Below are positions 28,801-42,000 of a stretch of 64,000 bases of DNA, piece after piece. Position 1 is the first letter of the stretch. Each line of letters opens with the position of its first letter. Both the position numbers and the translations under genes were made by a program. The notes beneath the pieces were generated by a model. The model was given only the letters and a program-made list of their open reading frames with translations. It searched no databases and was not told the origin of the DNA. The DNA is from Notamacropus eugenii (lineage: Eukaryota; Chordata; Mammalia; Diprotodontia; Macropodidae): positions 99,464,490 through 99,528,489 of the forward strand of contig NC_092879.1 of the NCBI RefSeq assembly GCF_028372415.1, written 5' to 3'.

Positions 28801-31800
28801 AGTGGGAGGAATATTGGACGTGGAGCCCAGAGTCCCAGAAGGACTTGGCTGGGAATCTTCCCTCCCAGTCTGCCCACAGACATTCACAATACTGGGCTTC
28901 TCATCTCAACTCTGCCACTTTGACCAAGTCACTTCTCGGAGCCTCAGTTTCCTCTCCAGTAAAATGGGGGAAATCATTCCTACTTTGTTATCTCCCCTCC
29001 CAGGATTGTGAGAAGACTGTGATGAAAGAAGTATAGCTAGAGTGATTCCAGCTGTTATTCTTGCCTTTATAGTTCTTTGTTCACATGAAACCCTAGATCC
29101 AGAACTGGGAGGGACTTCAGGGGCCTCCAATTCCATCCTTCTGTAGCCTAGGACATTGATGCCTCCCTAGGGATGTTAAGTGACTTGCTTCCAATTGAAT
29201 AGCTAGAGAGAATCCAAGGCAGGGTTTGTACCTAGGTCGTCTGACTTTTCAGCAAGTGCTGTCTCCACCAGCTTATTGGAGCTTCTAGAGGGATCTCTGG
29301 GATCCCATGGCTTGGCTCCTCGGGGGTAGGCCACCACCTTGCTGGACAGGAACAGCCACCATTTCCCTTTGCCCTTGCAGTCCTCCCTCTCTTCTTCCTG
29401 GTTCCCTTCTGGACCTTTCTAGCAATGTGATTTCAGCACTGCCCAGGAATGTCCTGGCCTCTCTCATAGCACTTCATGGATGTCTTTCTCTTCCCCTCAT
29501 TGTCTTAGTCAGATAGGCTGGCTGATCAGGCGGCCCAAAGGCCTGGCAGGGCAGGAGACGAAAAAGTGGCAGATGGCTTGGACTTTGATGGTGGCTGTGT
29601 GAGTTAGGAGAAGGGGCAGATGTGAGAGATGGTATAGAGGTGGAAACAGCAGGATCTCAGAACTGATTGAGAGGAGGAACAAGGGGACGAGCCTGGGTGA
29701 CTGGACAGGAATAAGAAAGTCTGGGAGAGAGAGAGAGATCAAGGCCAGTTTGGTTTTGGATGCTTCTGCTACATCTGGTTCGAGGCATCCAAGAGAAAGT
29801 TGATTCTGTACTATTGAAACTCAGGGGAGAGTCATCAGCATAGATTCGAATGGGACTCATGGAAGCTGATGAGTCACCAAGAATCCAAAGTAGAGAGAAG
29901 AGGCCCCAGGACGCTGCCTTGGGGAATGCCGAGATGTACATGAAGACTCTGGCCCTCAGATTGAGTGAGCAGGAGGTCCTTTGTTGATTCCTATTGGGTA
30001 GACAGGATTTTTGCTCAGGCCTGCCTCTGAGGTTCCTTGTAGCTTTAAGACCCTGGGCATCTCTGACACCTGGCACACAGCAAAAACTCTTCTCAGTCAG
30101 GCAGATTATATTTCTCTTTGCCTTGTCTTATTATTCCTTACTGGCAAATACCAAAAGAATGGCAAAGAAATAATTTTAAGTACAGATGTCAAGAATGGCC
30201 GAATTCCTCCTACCCTCACTGTTTATTTGCTCTCTTGGTTTCTGGACCTCAGATAGGAAGGAAAGCCTAGAACCAATTTTCCCCCTTTGCCACTTTTCCA
30301 GCCAAGCTCCCCTTCCTTAGGACAAATAAAAAAGAGTTAATGGTCTCTGATTTATTATTATTTATTATCTTTATTGTAGAACCAAAGATTGTGTGTTCTG
30401 GAAGGAAATCATCAAAACTAACTGCCCTCATGCTACAAAATGAGGAAACTGAAGCCCAGAGCATCCTAGCCCCATCCAAGGGCTGAAAGGCCATTCAGAA
30501 TAATCCCGGAGTTCAAAGTGGGCAGGCGGGGCAGTGGAGGGAGGCTCAGACAGCCCAGCCTGGGCAGATGTGAGGCTCTGTCAGTGCCTGTTCTCCCCCT
30601 CCACCCCCCTCCTCCCAGTCACCCTCACTGTGCTGCTTGGTGGCAGTGTCTTAGAGGATTTGGGGTAGGATAGCAGACGAGAGGCTTTCTCTTTCCCTGC
30701 AGCAAAGATGAATTTAAGATGGGGGCGGGTGGGAAGAGCTTGATGGAACTTGACCTTGCCCTAGTGCAATGGATTCCAGAGCTGCTCAGAAGGGTGTCAG
30801 CTGATCCCACCCCATCCCTCCACTGGGCAGTGACTTTCTTTGGTTCTGATACCTCTCCTGCTGATTTCTGCTCCCTGACCCTGTTGCCTCCTCCCTCCAT
30901 GGGAGCTCACAAGTCCAGTTCCTTGGAAGGAAATGACTTTCATTGTTCCTACTGAATAAGCATCTCCATCTATCTAATCTGGAGGTTAAGTCTATGACAA
31001 CAGTAAGGGGCCACCAGGAGGCCAGAATCTGGCTTTGGGTAATGTTTCCCCTCTCTCTGCACCTCTTTGTCTCCATCTGCAATATAGGAAGGTTGGTGCT
31101 TGCTTCTGCCCTGGGGTAAATCAGATTACCCTGAGATTTGTCCTATGGGAGCCAGATTTAGGAACCAAGCAAGGGCCTATTCCCAGTTAGCTCCTTGAAT
31201 GGCTGACACTGGCTTCCACCCAGCCCTGGAACCCCCAGTTCTTTGGTCCTGATCCCAACCTGTGAAAAAGCAATGCCCTGCCCTGCCCTGCCCTGCCCCG
31301 CCCCAGACTGTGAGGAGAGAGCACTCCAGAGGGGAGCAGGCTCTCAGGTCCTCAGTGAGTTGCGGCCACTTGTGAGCTTTCAATCTACCTGACCTGAAGT
31401 TTTCAGCCCAATATGGCCTTTGATATCTTGCCAGGAAATAAAATAATGTAACGAATGAGCTGCTGCAAGGGCGCTTAGAACAGAGAATGTCTGAGCTGGC
31501 AAGGATGTTAAAACACAGACTCATGGAGTGTCAGTACTTGAAAAAGACTTTCAAGGTCATCTGATCCACATCCTCATTTTACAAAGGGGACATTAAGGTC
31601 CCTTCCCAGGTCTCACAACATATTAGTGGCAGTTGTCGGCCTAGAACCTGGTCTCATGGCTTTTCCTCTGCAGGATGTGCTCCTCTACCACCTTGCCTCC
31701 TCAGAGAAAGCTAGTCCTGTGGCTGCATTGCTGACTATAAGCAGTAAGGAGCAGGAGTAGGGCTGACCTAACTTGGTGAACTGACATGGCTTCCATGATC

Positions 31801-34800
31801 TCGTCCCTTGATGCCTACTGGGATTTAGCAGCTGTGCAGACAGCCAGCAAAGGCCACATCAAGGCCAGCTCTTTGGCTTTACTGAAGGAGATTGTATTTC
31901 CCAGGATCCTGGGAGGTCCCCAGATGCTGAGTACAGCTTCAGAGGAAGCCGCCTTTGGTATGTACATGAAGTGGGATGGAGAGAGGATTAATTTGGCACA
32001 ACAAAGTTGGCTTCCAAAGTCATTCTTGGAATAAACATCTCTTCTCCATTTTTAAACTTTTACCCACTTTTTAAAAGGATCGGGTTCCCATAATCACTCT
32101 CCTTAACGTCATAGAATGTCTGGGCTGGAAGGGAACTTGGAGCTCCCTTAGTCTGTCTCAGTGTGGAGAAGAGTACAACAGAATGGAAAAGATTGGGGAC
32201 AATGTTTCTGTTCAAAAATGGTGCCCAAGAAGCTATGGAATCATGGCTCTGGAGCTAGAAGGGACCTTGGAGGCCATCCATCCAACTTCCTCATTTGACA
32301 GAAACAGAGGCCCAACACCCACAGATAGTGAATACTGGAGATCAGATTTGCACATAAGTCTTTCTGATTTTAAGTACAGAGCCCCATCTGCCACATAAAA
32401 GGGCCTCTCAAACAGACTCGCATGCCTACTTTCTTATCTATCCCTTCCATGTGGATGGTCTACACATCAATCGAAGGTATCCTCTATGAAAACAGAGCAA
32501 AGGCCCACAAAGGCTTTAATGGTAATTTCCCACAGCAGACCACCTTATTCAGATTGGGAATCTCAGGGAAGGCTAGACATTAGTGTGGAAGAAGGTACTC
32601 TGTTAACATAGCTGCCCCAAACCAACAGTCATTCCTTAAGGCTATTTAAAGAATATCTGTACATTCCTCCACTGGATACTATTCATGGTGGTTTGAGTTG
32701 GACCGAAAGTATGAAGTCAATTCTGGGTGTGCTGGTGACAAAAGTCATCAAGGCATCAATGAATCAACCAACAAGCTTTTAATAAGCACCCATTATGTGT
32801 CAAGGACTGGCAAGTGTTGACCTGGTTATTGAGTGAATGAAATAGAATAGGAGAGGAGAAAGAGAGGGCAAGAAGGGGGATGAGGGGGAGAAAAAAGGGA
32901 GAAGGATTGAACATGGGTTCCTCATTGTGTGTGTTCTAGGCTGTGATTGTAAGAGGGGAGGTCCGACCCTTGAAACTGCTTCCATGTTTGTATTGACTTG
33001 AGAGAAAAGCATCTGGGTGTGTGGAGTATTTGGGATTCTGGGCACAGGCAAGATCAGATGATCCCTGGAGAGAGTGTTCACTCTAGGTCCTCTGCTGATT
33101 GTCAGGGAGCAAGATTAGCATTGGGGAAGCAGTGAGGACCCAGTCCTTTCAGATCGATATAAAGAATTGATTGGTACAGTTCTAGGCCTATAAGAGTCTT
33201 TGTGTGGGAAAGGGGGACACCCAGGGGGGTGTCATTTTGCCCCAACTCTCAATGTGGATTCTTAGCTTTCTTCTTGTCCTTGACTCTTTGCTCAACTGAA
33301 ACTTTTCAAAGTCCCCAGTGGGCTCTTAGTTGCCAAACCCAATGACCTTTCTCAGTCTTCATCTTTCTTGATCCGTTTGCAGTGGTTCACACTGTCAGTC
33401 CCCCTCTTCTCTTGGATATGCTTTTCTCTTGGGGGAGGGTTGTAATACTGTCTCCTCCCAAAATACCCATCTACTTCCCTATATTATTGCATATAGCTGC
33501 ATATGACAGATTCTGATCATTCTTATTTCTTCTGATTTTGCTGTGATCTCACTTTGTTCATTTATTCTTTTGCCTGCTTGATTTTCTCCCCTCTTCTTTT
33601 TAATCAGATTGAGTAAAAGTTTATTAATTTTATTTCTCTTTCCTAAGAATAAGCTTTTAGTTTTGTCTTCCTTTTTCAGTTTTTTAAAAAATTTCCAGTT
33701 TATCTGTTTTTCTTCTGATTTTTAATATCACTTCTTTTGTACTTATTTCAGGTTTATTTGTTTGCTTTTGAATTTTTAAAAATGTGTATTGAGTTAATTA
33801 ATCTTTTCCTTTTCTGTTTTATTAGTGTCTGTCTTAATGATGTCATGTCCCCCCCTCCTGTACTACTTTAGTTGTATCCCAGAAATGTTGGTGTGTTGTT
33901 TTATCATTTTCACTTTTTCACATAATTATTACTATGATTCGTTTCTTGACCCACATATTATTTAGCACTTCATTATTAAGTCTTCATCTGGATCTTTGTC
34001 TTTTCTTTGTGCTCCTTCTGAACTGATTACTATTTTTTTAACTATGATCTTTAAAGAATATGCTTACTATTTCTGCTTTTTTGTATTTGTTTGCAATATC
34101 TCTGTGCATGGTCAGTTTTTGAAAAGTTCCATATCATGCCGAGAAATACATATATTGGTATTTTTTGTTCAACTTAAACAATTAAGTTTAAAATTTATTT
34201 ATTTATTTTTTGTTTTCAGCACTCACTTCCATAAGATTTTGAGTTTTTTTCTCTCCTTCCCTCCCCTTCCACCTTCCCAAGAAAGCATGCACTGTGATAT
34301 AGGATCTACATATACATCCATCTTAAACATATTTACACATTAGTCATGTTATAAAGAAGAACTAGAACCAATGGGAATAATCATGAGAAAGAAGAAACAA
34401 AACAAAATTTTATAAAAAGAGTAACTAGTCTGCTTTGATCTGCATTGAGACTCCGAAGCTCTTTCTCTGGATGTGGATAGCATTTTCTATCATGAGTCTT
34501 TTGGAGTGAAAGATATATATATATATTCTTTTTTTAAAAAAGTTTATTTATTTTTTTGGAGGCAATTGGGGGTAAGTGGCTTACCTAGGGTCACACAGGT
34601 AGTGTCTGAGATCTTATTTGAACTCAGGTCCTCCTGCCTCCAAGGGCTGGTGCTCTATCCACTTCAGCGCCACCTAGCTGCCTCTCATATATTCTTTAGT
34701 AGTCCCATTTACAAGAAATCATAAATCTTCTGGGTCAGTTTTCTCCAGCAATTTATTTAATTACATATTTCCCCTTTTGTTTATATTTCTGTTATATTTG

Positions 34801-36027
34801 TCCAAAACTGAGAGAGGGAGTTTTCTTCTATTATTCTATGACTATCTTTGTCTTGTAATTCAGTTAATTTTTCCCTTATGAATTTGTTGTTGTTTAGTTG
34901 TTTTTCAGTCACGTACAACTCTTAGTGACCCCTTTTCAGGGTTTTTTGGCAAAGATATTAGACTGGTTTGCCATTTCTTTCTCCAGCTTATTTTACAGAT
35001 GAGGAAACTGAGATAAACAGGGTTAAGTGACTTGCCCAGGGTCACACAACTAGTAAGTTTCTGAGGCTGAATATAAACCCAGGCATGCCTGATGCCAGAC
35101 CCTGGTGCTCTATTGGTTCGTTATCATTTCAACGTAATGTAGTTTCTTTGTTTAACTCTTTTTATTTTGGTTTTAATGTTGGTTTTTGCTTTTTCTTCTG
35201 TTTTTTTAAAATTTATTTATTTAAGTTTTCAACATTAATTTCCACAAAATTTTGGGTCCCAAATTTTCTCCCCATTTCTCCCTTCCCCCCACCCCAAAAT
35301 GCCGAGCATTCTAATTACCCCTATCACCAATCTGCCCTCCCTTCCCTCCTTTCCCTCCCTTCCCTCCCTTCCCTTATCTCCATCTTCTCTTTTGTCCTGT
35401 AGGGCAAGATAAATTTCTGTACCCCATTACCTGTATTTCTTATTTCCTAGTTGCAAGAACAATATTCAACGGCTCTTCCTAAAACTTTGAGTTTCAACTT
35501 CTCTTCATCCCTCCCTCCCCACCCATTCCCTTTGGGAAGGCAAGCAATTCAATATAGGTCATATCTGTGAAGTTTTGCAAATGACTTCCATAATAGTCAT
35601 GTTGTGTAAGACTAACTATATTACCCTCCATCCTATCCTGCCCCCCATTTCTTCTATTCTTTCTTTTGATCCTGTCCCTCCCCAAGAGTGTTGACTTCTA
35701 ATTGCTCCCTCTTCCCACTGCCCTCCCTTCCCCTACCCTGCTTATCCCCTTCTCTCCCACTTTCCTATATTATAAGATAGGTTTTCATACCAAAATGAAT
35801 GTGCATTTTATTCCTTCCTTGAGTTGAATGTGATGAGAGTAAGCTTCATGTTTTTTCTCTCACCTTCCCACTTTTTCTCTCCACTGAAAAGTCATTTACT
35901 TGCCTCTTTTATGAGAGATAATTTGCCCCATTCCATTTCTCCCTTTCTCCTCCCAATATATTTCTCTCTCACCCCTTAATTTCATTTTTTTTAAGATATG
36001 ATCCCATCCTATTCAATTCACCCTGTG

Positions 36028-36064
<37 letters not shown>

Positions 36065-39000
36065 CCCACTAACTACCCAGATACTGAAAAAAGTTTCAAG
36101 AGTTACAAATATTGTCGTTCCATGTAGGAATGTAAACAGTTCAACTTTAGTAAGTCCCTTATGACTTCTCTTTGCTGTTTACCTTTTCATGCTTCTCTTC
36201 ATTCTTGTGTTTGAAAGTCAAATTTTCTTTTCAGTTCTGGTCTTTTCTTCAAGAATGCTTGAAAGTCCTCTATTTCATTGAAAGACCATTTTTCCCCTGA
36301 AGTATTATACTCAGTTTTGCTGGGTAGATGATTCTTGGTTTTAGTCCTAGTTCCTTTGACTTCTGGAATATCATATTCCACGACCTTCGATCCCTTAATG
36401 TAGAAGCTGCTAGATCTTGTGTTATCCTGATTGTATTTCCATAATACTTGAATTGTTTCTTCCTAGCTGCTTGCAATATTTTCTCCTTGACCAGGGAACT
36501 CTGAAATTTGGCCACAATGTTCCTAGGAGTTTCTCTGTTTGGATCTCTTTGAGGAAGTGATTGGTGGATTCTTTCAATATTTATTTTTCCCCCTACTTCT
36601 AGAATATCAGGGCAGTTTTCCTTGATAATTTCATGAAAGATGATGTCTAGGCTCTTTTTTTGATCATGGCTTTCAGGTAGTCCCAAAATTTTTAAATTGT
36701 CTCTCCTGGATCTATTTTCCAGGTCAGTTGTTTTTCCAATGAGATATTTCACATTATCTTCCATTTTTCCATTCTTCTGGCTTTGTTCTGTGATTTCTTG
36801 CTTTCTCATAAAGTCCTTAGACTCCATCTGTGCCATTCTAATTTTGAAAGAACTATTTTCTTCAGTGAGCTTTTGAACCTCCTTTTCCATTTGGCCAATT
36901 CTGCTTTCTTCTCCTCGTTGGCTTTTTGGGCCTCTTTTGCCATTTGAGTTAGCCTATTTTTAAAGGTGTTATTTTCTTCAGCATTTTTTTGGGTCTCCTT
37001 TAGTAAGGTGTTGTCCTGCTTTTCATGCTTTTCTTGCATCTCTCTCTTTTCTCTTCCCAGTTTTTCCTCCATCTCTCTTACTTGATTTTCAAAATCCTTT
37101 TTGAGCTCTTCCATGGCCTGAGACCATTGAATATTTATTTTGGATGTTTGGGATACAGAAGCCTTGACTTTTATGTCTTTCCCTGATGGTAAGCATTGTT
37201 CTTCCTCATCTGAAACGATGGGAGAAGTTATCTGTTCACCAAGAAAGTAACCTTCTATAGTCTATTTTTTTCCCTTTTTTAGGCATTTCCCCAACCAGTT
37301 ACTTTACTTTTGGGTCCTTTGTCAAGAGTAGCATATACTCTGGGAATCTATAAGATCTCAGTTCCTCCAAGGTGGCACAGTCAAGCATGTACACTGGTCT
37401 GGGAGCCTGAAGAGATTTTTGTGTCCAGAATTTTAGCAGTTACCTCTCCACAGCCACCTGGTCTCCAGTTTCACCAAGTCAGCACTGGGGGCTGAGATTC
37501 AGATAAACTGCGGGGGCAGGGCCACCATTCAGTGTGAGACAAAGATCAATTCCCTCAGAGCCTCTACACAGGGCTGAGGTAATATTCAGCTCCTCAGTGC
37601 CCCCAGTGGTTTTTACACTCCAACAATGTATGTGAGCACCTGTATGCTGCTGTGGGAACTGCTGCCACCTACCCGATGTGGCCTCTGCGGGACCCTGCCT
37701 GAGGCCAGAGCTATGGGAAGGCCCTTCTGCCTTCCCGGCCAGCTGAAAAAACCTCATCACTGACCTTTGGCGCCTGTGGGTTGAGGGATATGCGGACTGC
37801 TGCTACTGTGACTGGAGATTCCTCCCCTGAGGTGTCCTCCTCCCAGAGTTGCGCCATGCTGCTTGGCCAAGGCTGGGCTGGGCTCCGCTCTGCGTCCCAT
37901 GCAACTGATGTTTCCTGTGGGCCTTTCAGGTCACCCTGGGCTGGAAATCTCCACTCTGTTGTTCTCCACTTCTGCTGCTCCAAAATTTGTTGAGAGTTCC
38001 TCTCTACAGGTATTTTATGGGCTGTGTGGGGAAAGCCTGCATATGTGTGTCTTTCTACTCTGCCATCTTGGCTCTGCCCCTCGTGTTTTGCTTTTTCTGA
38101 TAGCATGATTGCAATTTCTGCTTTCAGGGATTCACCTGATGCATAGTCAATTTTGTTACAGTCTCTCATTTTGACTCTATGCCATTTCTTTGCTTTTTAG
38201 TTATGTTTATTATATGTGAATGGGTAGCTGGGTGGCGCAGTGCATAGACGCAGTGTTTAGATTCTGAAGACTCATCTTGCTGAATTCAAATTCAGCCTTG
38301 GACACTTCCTAGCTGTGTGGCCCTGGGCAAGTCATTTAACTCTGTTTACCTCAATTTCCTCATCTGTAAGATGAGCTGGAGAAAGCAATGACAAACTACC
38401 TCGGTGTCTTTGCCTAGAGAACTCCTAATGGAGTCTCCAAGCATCAGACACAACTGAAAAACCACTAAACAACAACTGTATGTGAGGGTTTGTATCTAAT
38501 TTGTCACTCTCTGTAAAGTCATGAGTGTTAGGGTTACATTTTCCTCCGTTTGTCCCTAATATTGTTTTTTTTTTTTAATGAATTAGCCTTTTTTTGGTGG
38601 TGTTCATTGTTCTTCCTCTGTAAAGATAATACTTTGTTTCCAGTTATTTTTGCTTAATCTAATTTAAGGCAACCCTGTTCCCACAGGCTCTTTTCCCTTT
38701 ACCCTCAAGTCTTTATCACCCCTTGTCCGAGTTCTGAAGTTTTTCTTAACTCTAATTCCTTTTTTCTTTCTTCTTTTTATCCAGTTATCTAATTCTTCTC
38801 TTCCCTCCCCTCTTAGTTAAAAAACTAAAATCCCTCTTCCTTTTCTCTCCTTTAGCTTCTATTTGCTGGGGATTTTTTGTCTTCTTTCACACCTTTTTCC
38901 TAAAAAGGGTTTTCTTTCCCTCATTCTCTTCATTTATTCTCTGCCCTTTCTGTCTGTTCTTAGACTTTTATTCTTTGATTAATGGTCCTTATACTTATTT

Positions 39001-42000
39001 CTTCCTTCTTTAGTTTCTGTATCCCTCATGGAATTAAAGCTCCTAAGGTGCCTATTTTGAGTTCCCTCTTCTATACAGTTTCTATATTTTGGCCTTTTGT
39101 TAGCATAGCTATATTATCAAAGCTATCAGCATTTGGTGATCCGCTGGCCTGATCATGGATATCTAGAATTCACTTGAGATTTAGAGATCGTAGGACCCAA
39201 AGCCCTGATGGCGTCTAGCTGGCTCCCCTGATTCAGCTCACAGTCTCAAGATGTTATTTTTGCTTCTCTATGATATGATTTTCAGTGATGCTCCTTTAAT
39301 CTTTGGGACAGTTTATACATGATTTCTAGGTTCCCTTTTGGAAACTTACGTCCTGCTATTGTTACTTTCTACCAGTTACTTATAAACTTTATTGTACTGA
39401 CTAGAAGGGATGGAGAAATAGTCTAGGGGACCAGAACAAGATGTACTTTTAACTTTTCCTTTTTGGAGATGACATGAATTCTTGCTTTCTTTACCCTCTG
39501 GTTCTAATAGTTCTGGACGGTTTTCATTTAGTATTTCTTAAAACAAAATGTCCAGGATTTTTTTTAAATCATGGTTTTCTGAGAGTCCAATGATGCTTAT
39601 CTCTCCTTGGTCTTTTTTTTCTAGGTCAGTTGTTTTTGACATTTGATATCTTATATTTACTTCTATTTTTCAATCTTTTCATTTTTCTTGTAATATTTCT
39701 TGGCTCATAGAATCATTGATTTCTGTTTGGTCAACTTGGTCTATTCTATTCTAGTTTTCAGAGGGTTCATTACTTGAATAAAATTTACCATTTTCTGTTA
39801 AAAGCTATTTATTTTTCTTATGTCTTTCCTCCAGAGCTTTTATTTCATTTTTAATGTCTCACTTCTTTTCTTTTCAACATTCATGTGCATCTTATGGAAA
39901 GCCCATGTTTCCCTTGATTAAATCTCGGCTTGCATTTGCTAGGGAGTTAAATTTGAAATAATTTTTCATTCTGGTCAGTTATTTTTTTATATGAACTTAT
40001 CTCTCCAGCCTTAGTTCATGAACTGGGGCTTTGTGCTAGGCCAGGCTCTGTGCCTTGCTTCACTTTTTAGTCAGTTGGCTGGTCTCCAGCTCAAATCCTA
40101 CTTTCTATGAGAAGCCTTTCCTAGTCCTACCTCCTTACTGCCATTGCTTGTGCCTTTCCTTCTCAGATTACCTACCTCCTAGAACTTGGTATATAGTTAT
40201 TCATATGTTGGCTCCTCAGTTAGAATGTGAGCTTCTTGAGAGCAGGGATTGTGTGTCTTTTTTATTTTTATTTTGCCTTTGTACCTTCAGCCCTTGGCTC
40301 AGTATTTGGTATTTAGTAAGCCTTTAATAAATGCTTGTGAACTGAGTGACAGAAGGAAGTACTTGTCGTCATCCCAGGGATGATACTATGTCTATGCGGG
40401 TGCTGCCAGTGAGGGAATATCTGAGTATGGTCAAAGGTAGAAGAGCTGAATAGAAGTCGTCACTGACATCATGCTGTGGGCCCCCAATCTGAGAGCAACA
40501 GGATAAAAGTTTGTCTTCCTACGGTGTAGCAGGGATGTGGCAGAGAGAACTTTCCAAAAACTGGCAGCCCAGCTGACTGCTCATTAGACTGGGCACACAT
40601 GACACTACCAGAAGGAATCTAGAAAGCATTTGCTAAAACCTGCAAAGCTTTTGGCAAGAAACCTTAGTCCTCTGATGCCCAGGTGGTATTTTCATCAATG
40701 TGGCCATTTGAAAGCAGAGGCTTCAAAAGAGAAAGACAGATTTGGGGATTCAAAATAACTGGTCAAGCATAAGGCTCTGGAAAAAGTGATTGGGATTTCT
40801 GGACCATGGCTTAAAATGCCAGGCTCCTGGCCAGGGGTGGAGTGCCCATAAAAGCGACTGGTAAGAACATATTTTCCTAAGTGTTGCAAATCTAATCAAA
40901 AGGACCTTAAGCTGAAAAGGAAAGGGGAGGGAGATGACTGCCTTTATACATGTCCCAAGCTGGAAACCAGACTACAGTGGTGGGAAAAGAAGAGCAATGG
41001 TGTACCTAGAAATTCAGAGAAAAATCGAAGAAAGGAGATTGCAAAAACCCCAAGGATGAGACTTGGGACTAGAATATGACTATGGAAAGGTATGCTTTAT
41101 TCAGAAGGAAGATGTGACATTATAGGGAATGGTCTTAGCATTATATATTAAAAAGGTATACTCATGGGAAGAAATCTAGAAGTGGAGTAGGGAAACATAG
41201 TAGGAAGTTTGGGGGTGAATATCAGTAGAGGCATGTCATCATGTCATTGATGCAGCAGTGTCATCCTTGGGGTCTAATCTGGACCATCTGGTTGGTGGTC
41301 AGGGGCTTGGTCATGAGTTTGTGGCATCCTCAGGGATAGCTTGAGTTAGTTGTCCCTGTGAAGAAGAGGAAATAAATGAGGATTTGGGGAAACATCATAA
41401 GCCTGGCATAGAGACAAGACATAGTAGTGAGTTGAGATGTGAAGAAAATCACTCAGTCACCAGGCATTTCTTCCCTGCCTACCATGTGTCTGGGAACTGT
41501 GCCAATGAATGTTGTGCCAAAGAGGAATGGGCTACCCTGGAGAGAGGTTGTGAGCACCCCGGGATACTTAGTGGTTGAGTTTGCTATTGAAATGGACATT
41601 CTTAGTCTCCAGATGTGGCTTGACTCTAGTGGCCTCTGAAGGTAGCCTGGGAGATCCTGTGCATCTGGGAGGGCTTTCCAGAGCCTCTCCAGGGCTTAGA
41701 GCTTTCTGTGAAGGGAGAGACCAGGCTAGACTCTCCAGTGAGCCATTCTCAAAGCCTGGTCTGAACTTCCAGCAAAAGGACCTCCAGTCTGCCCTTTCCT
41801 ACTTCCACTGCCAGCTACTCTTTAGACACTATGCCCATTACTAAAGTCTTTGTTCAAATGCCATCATTCTGTGTCTTCCATAGGGGGCCAGATCCCTTAA
41901 CATGTTGGAGAATGGGGGGGGGGAGGGAATCCATACCTGGAGTAGGTGTTCCTCCCATTCCCCCCTCCCCGTACCTCTGCAGTCCTTTAGGAGTCACATG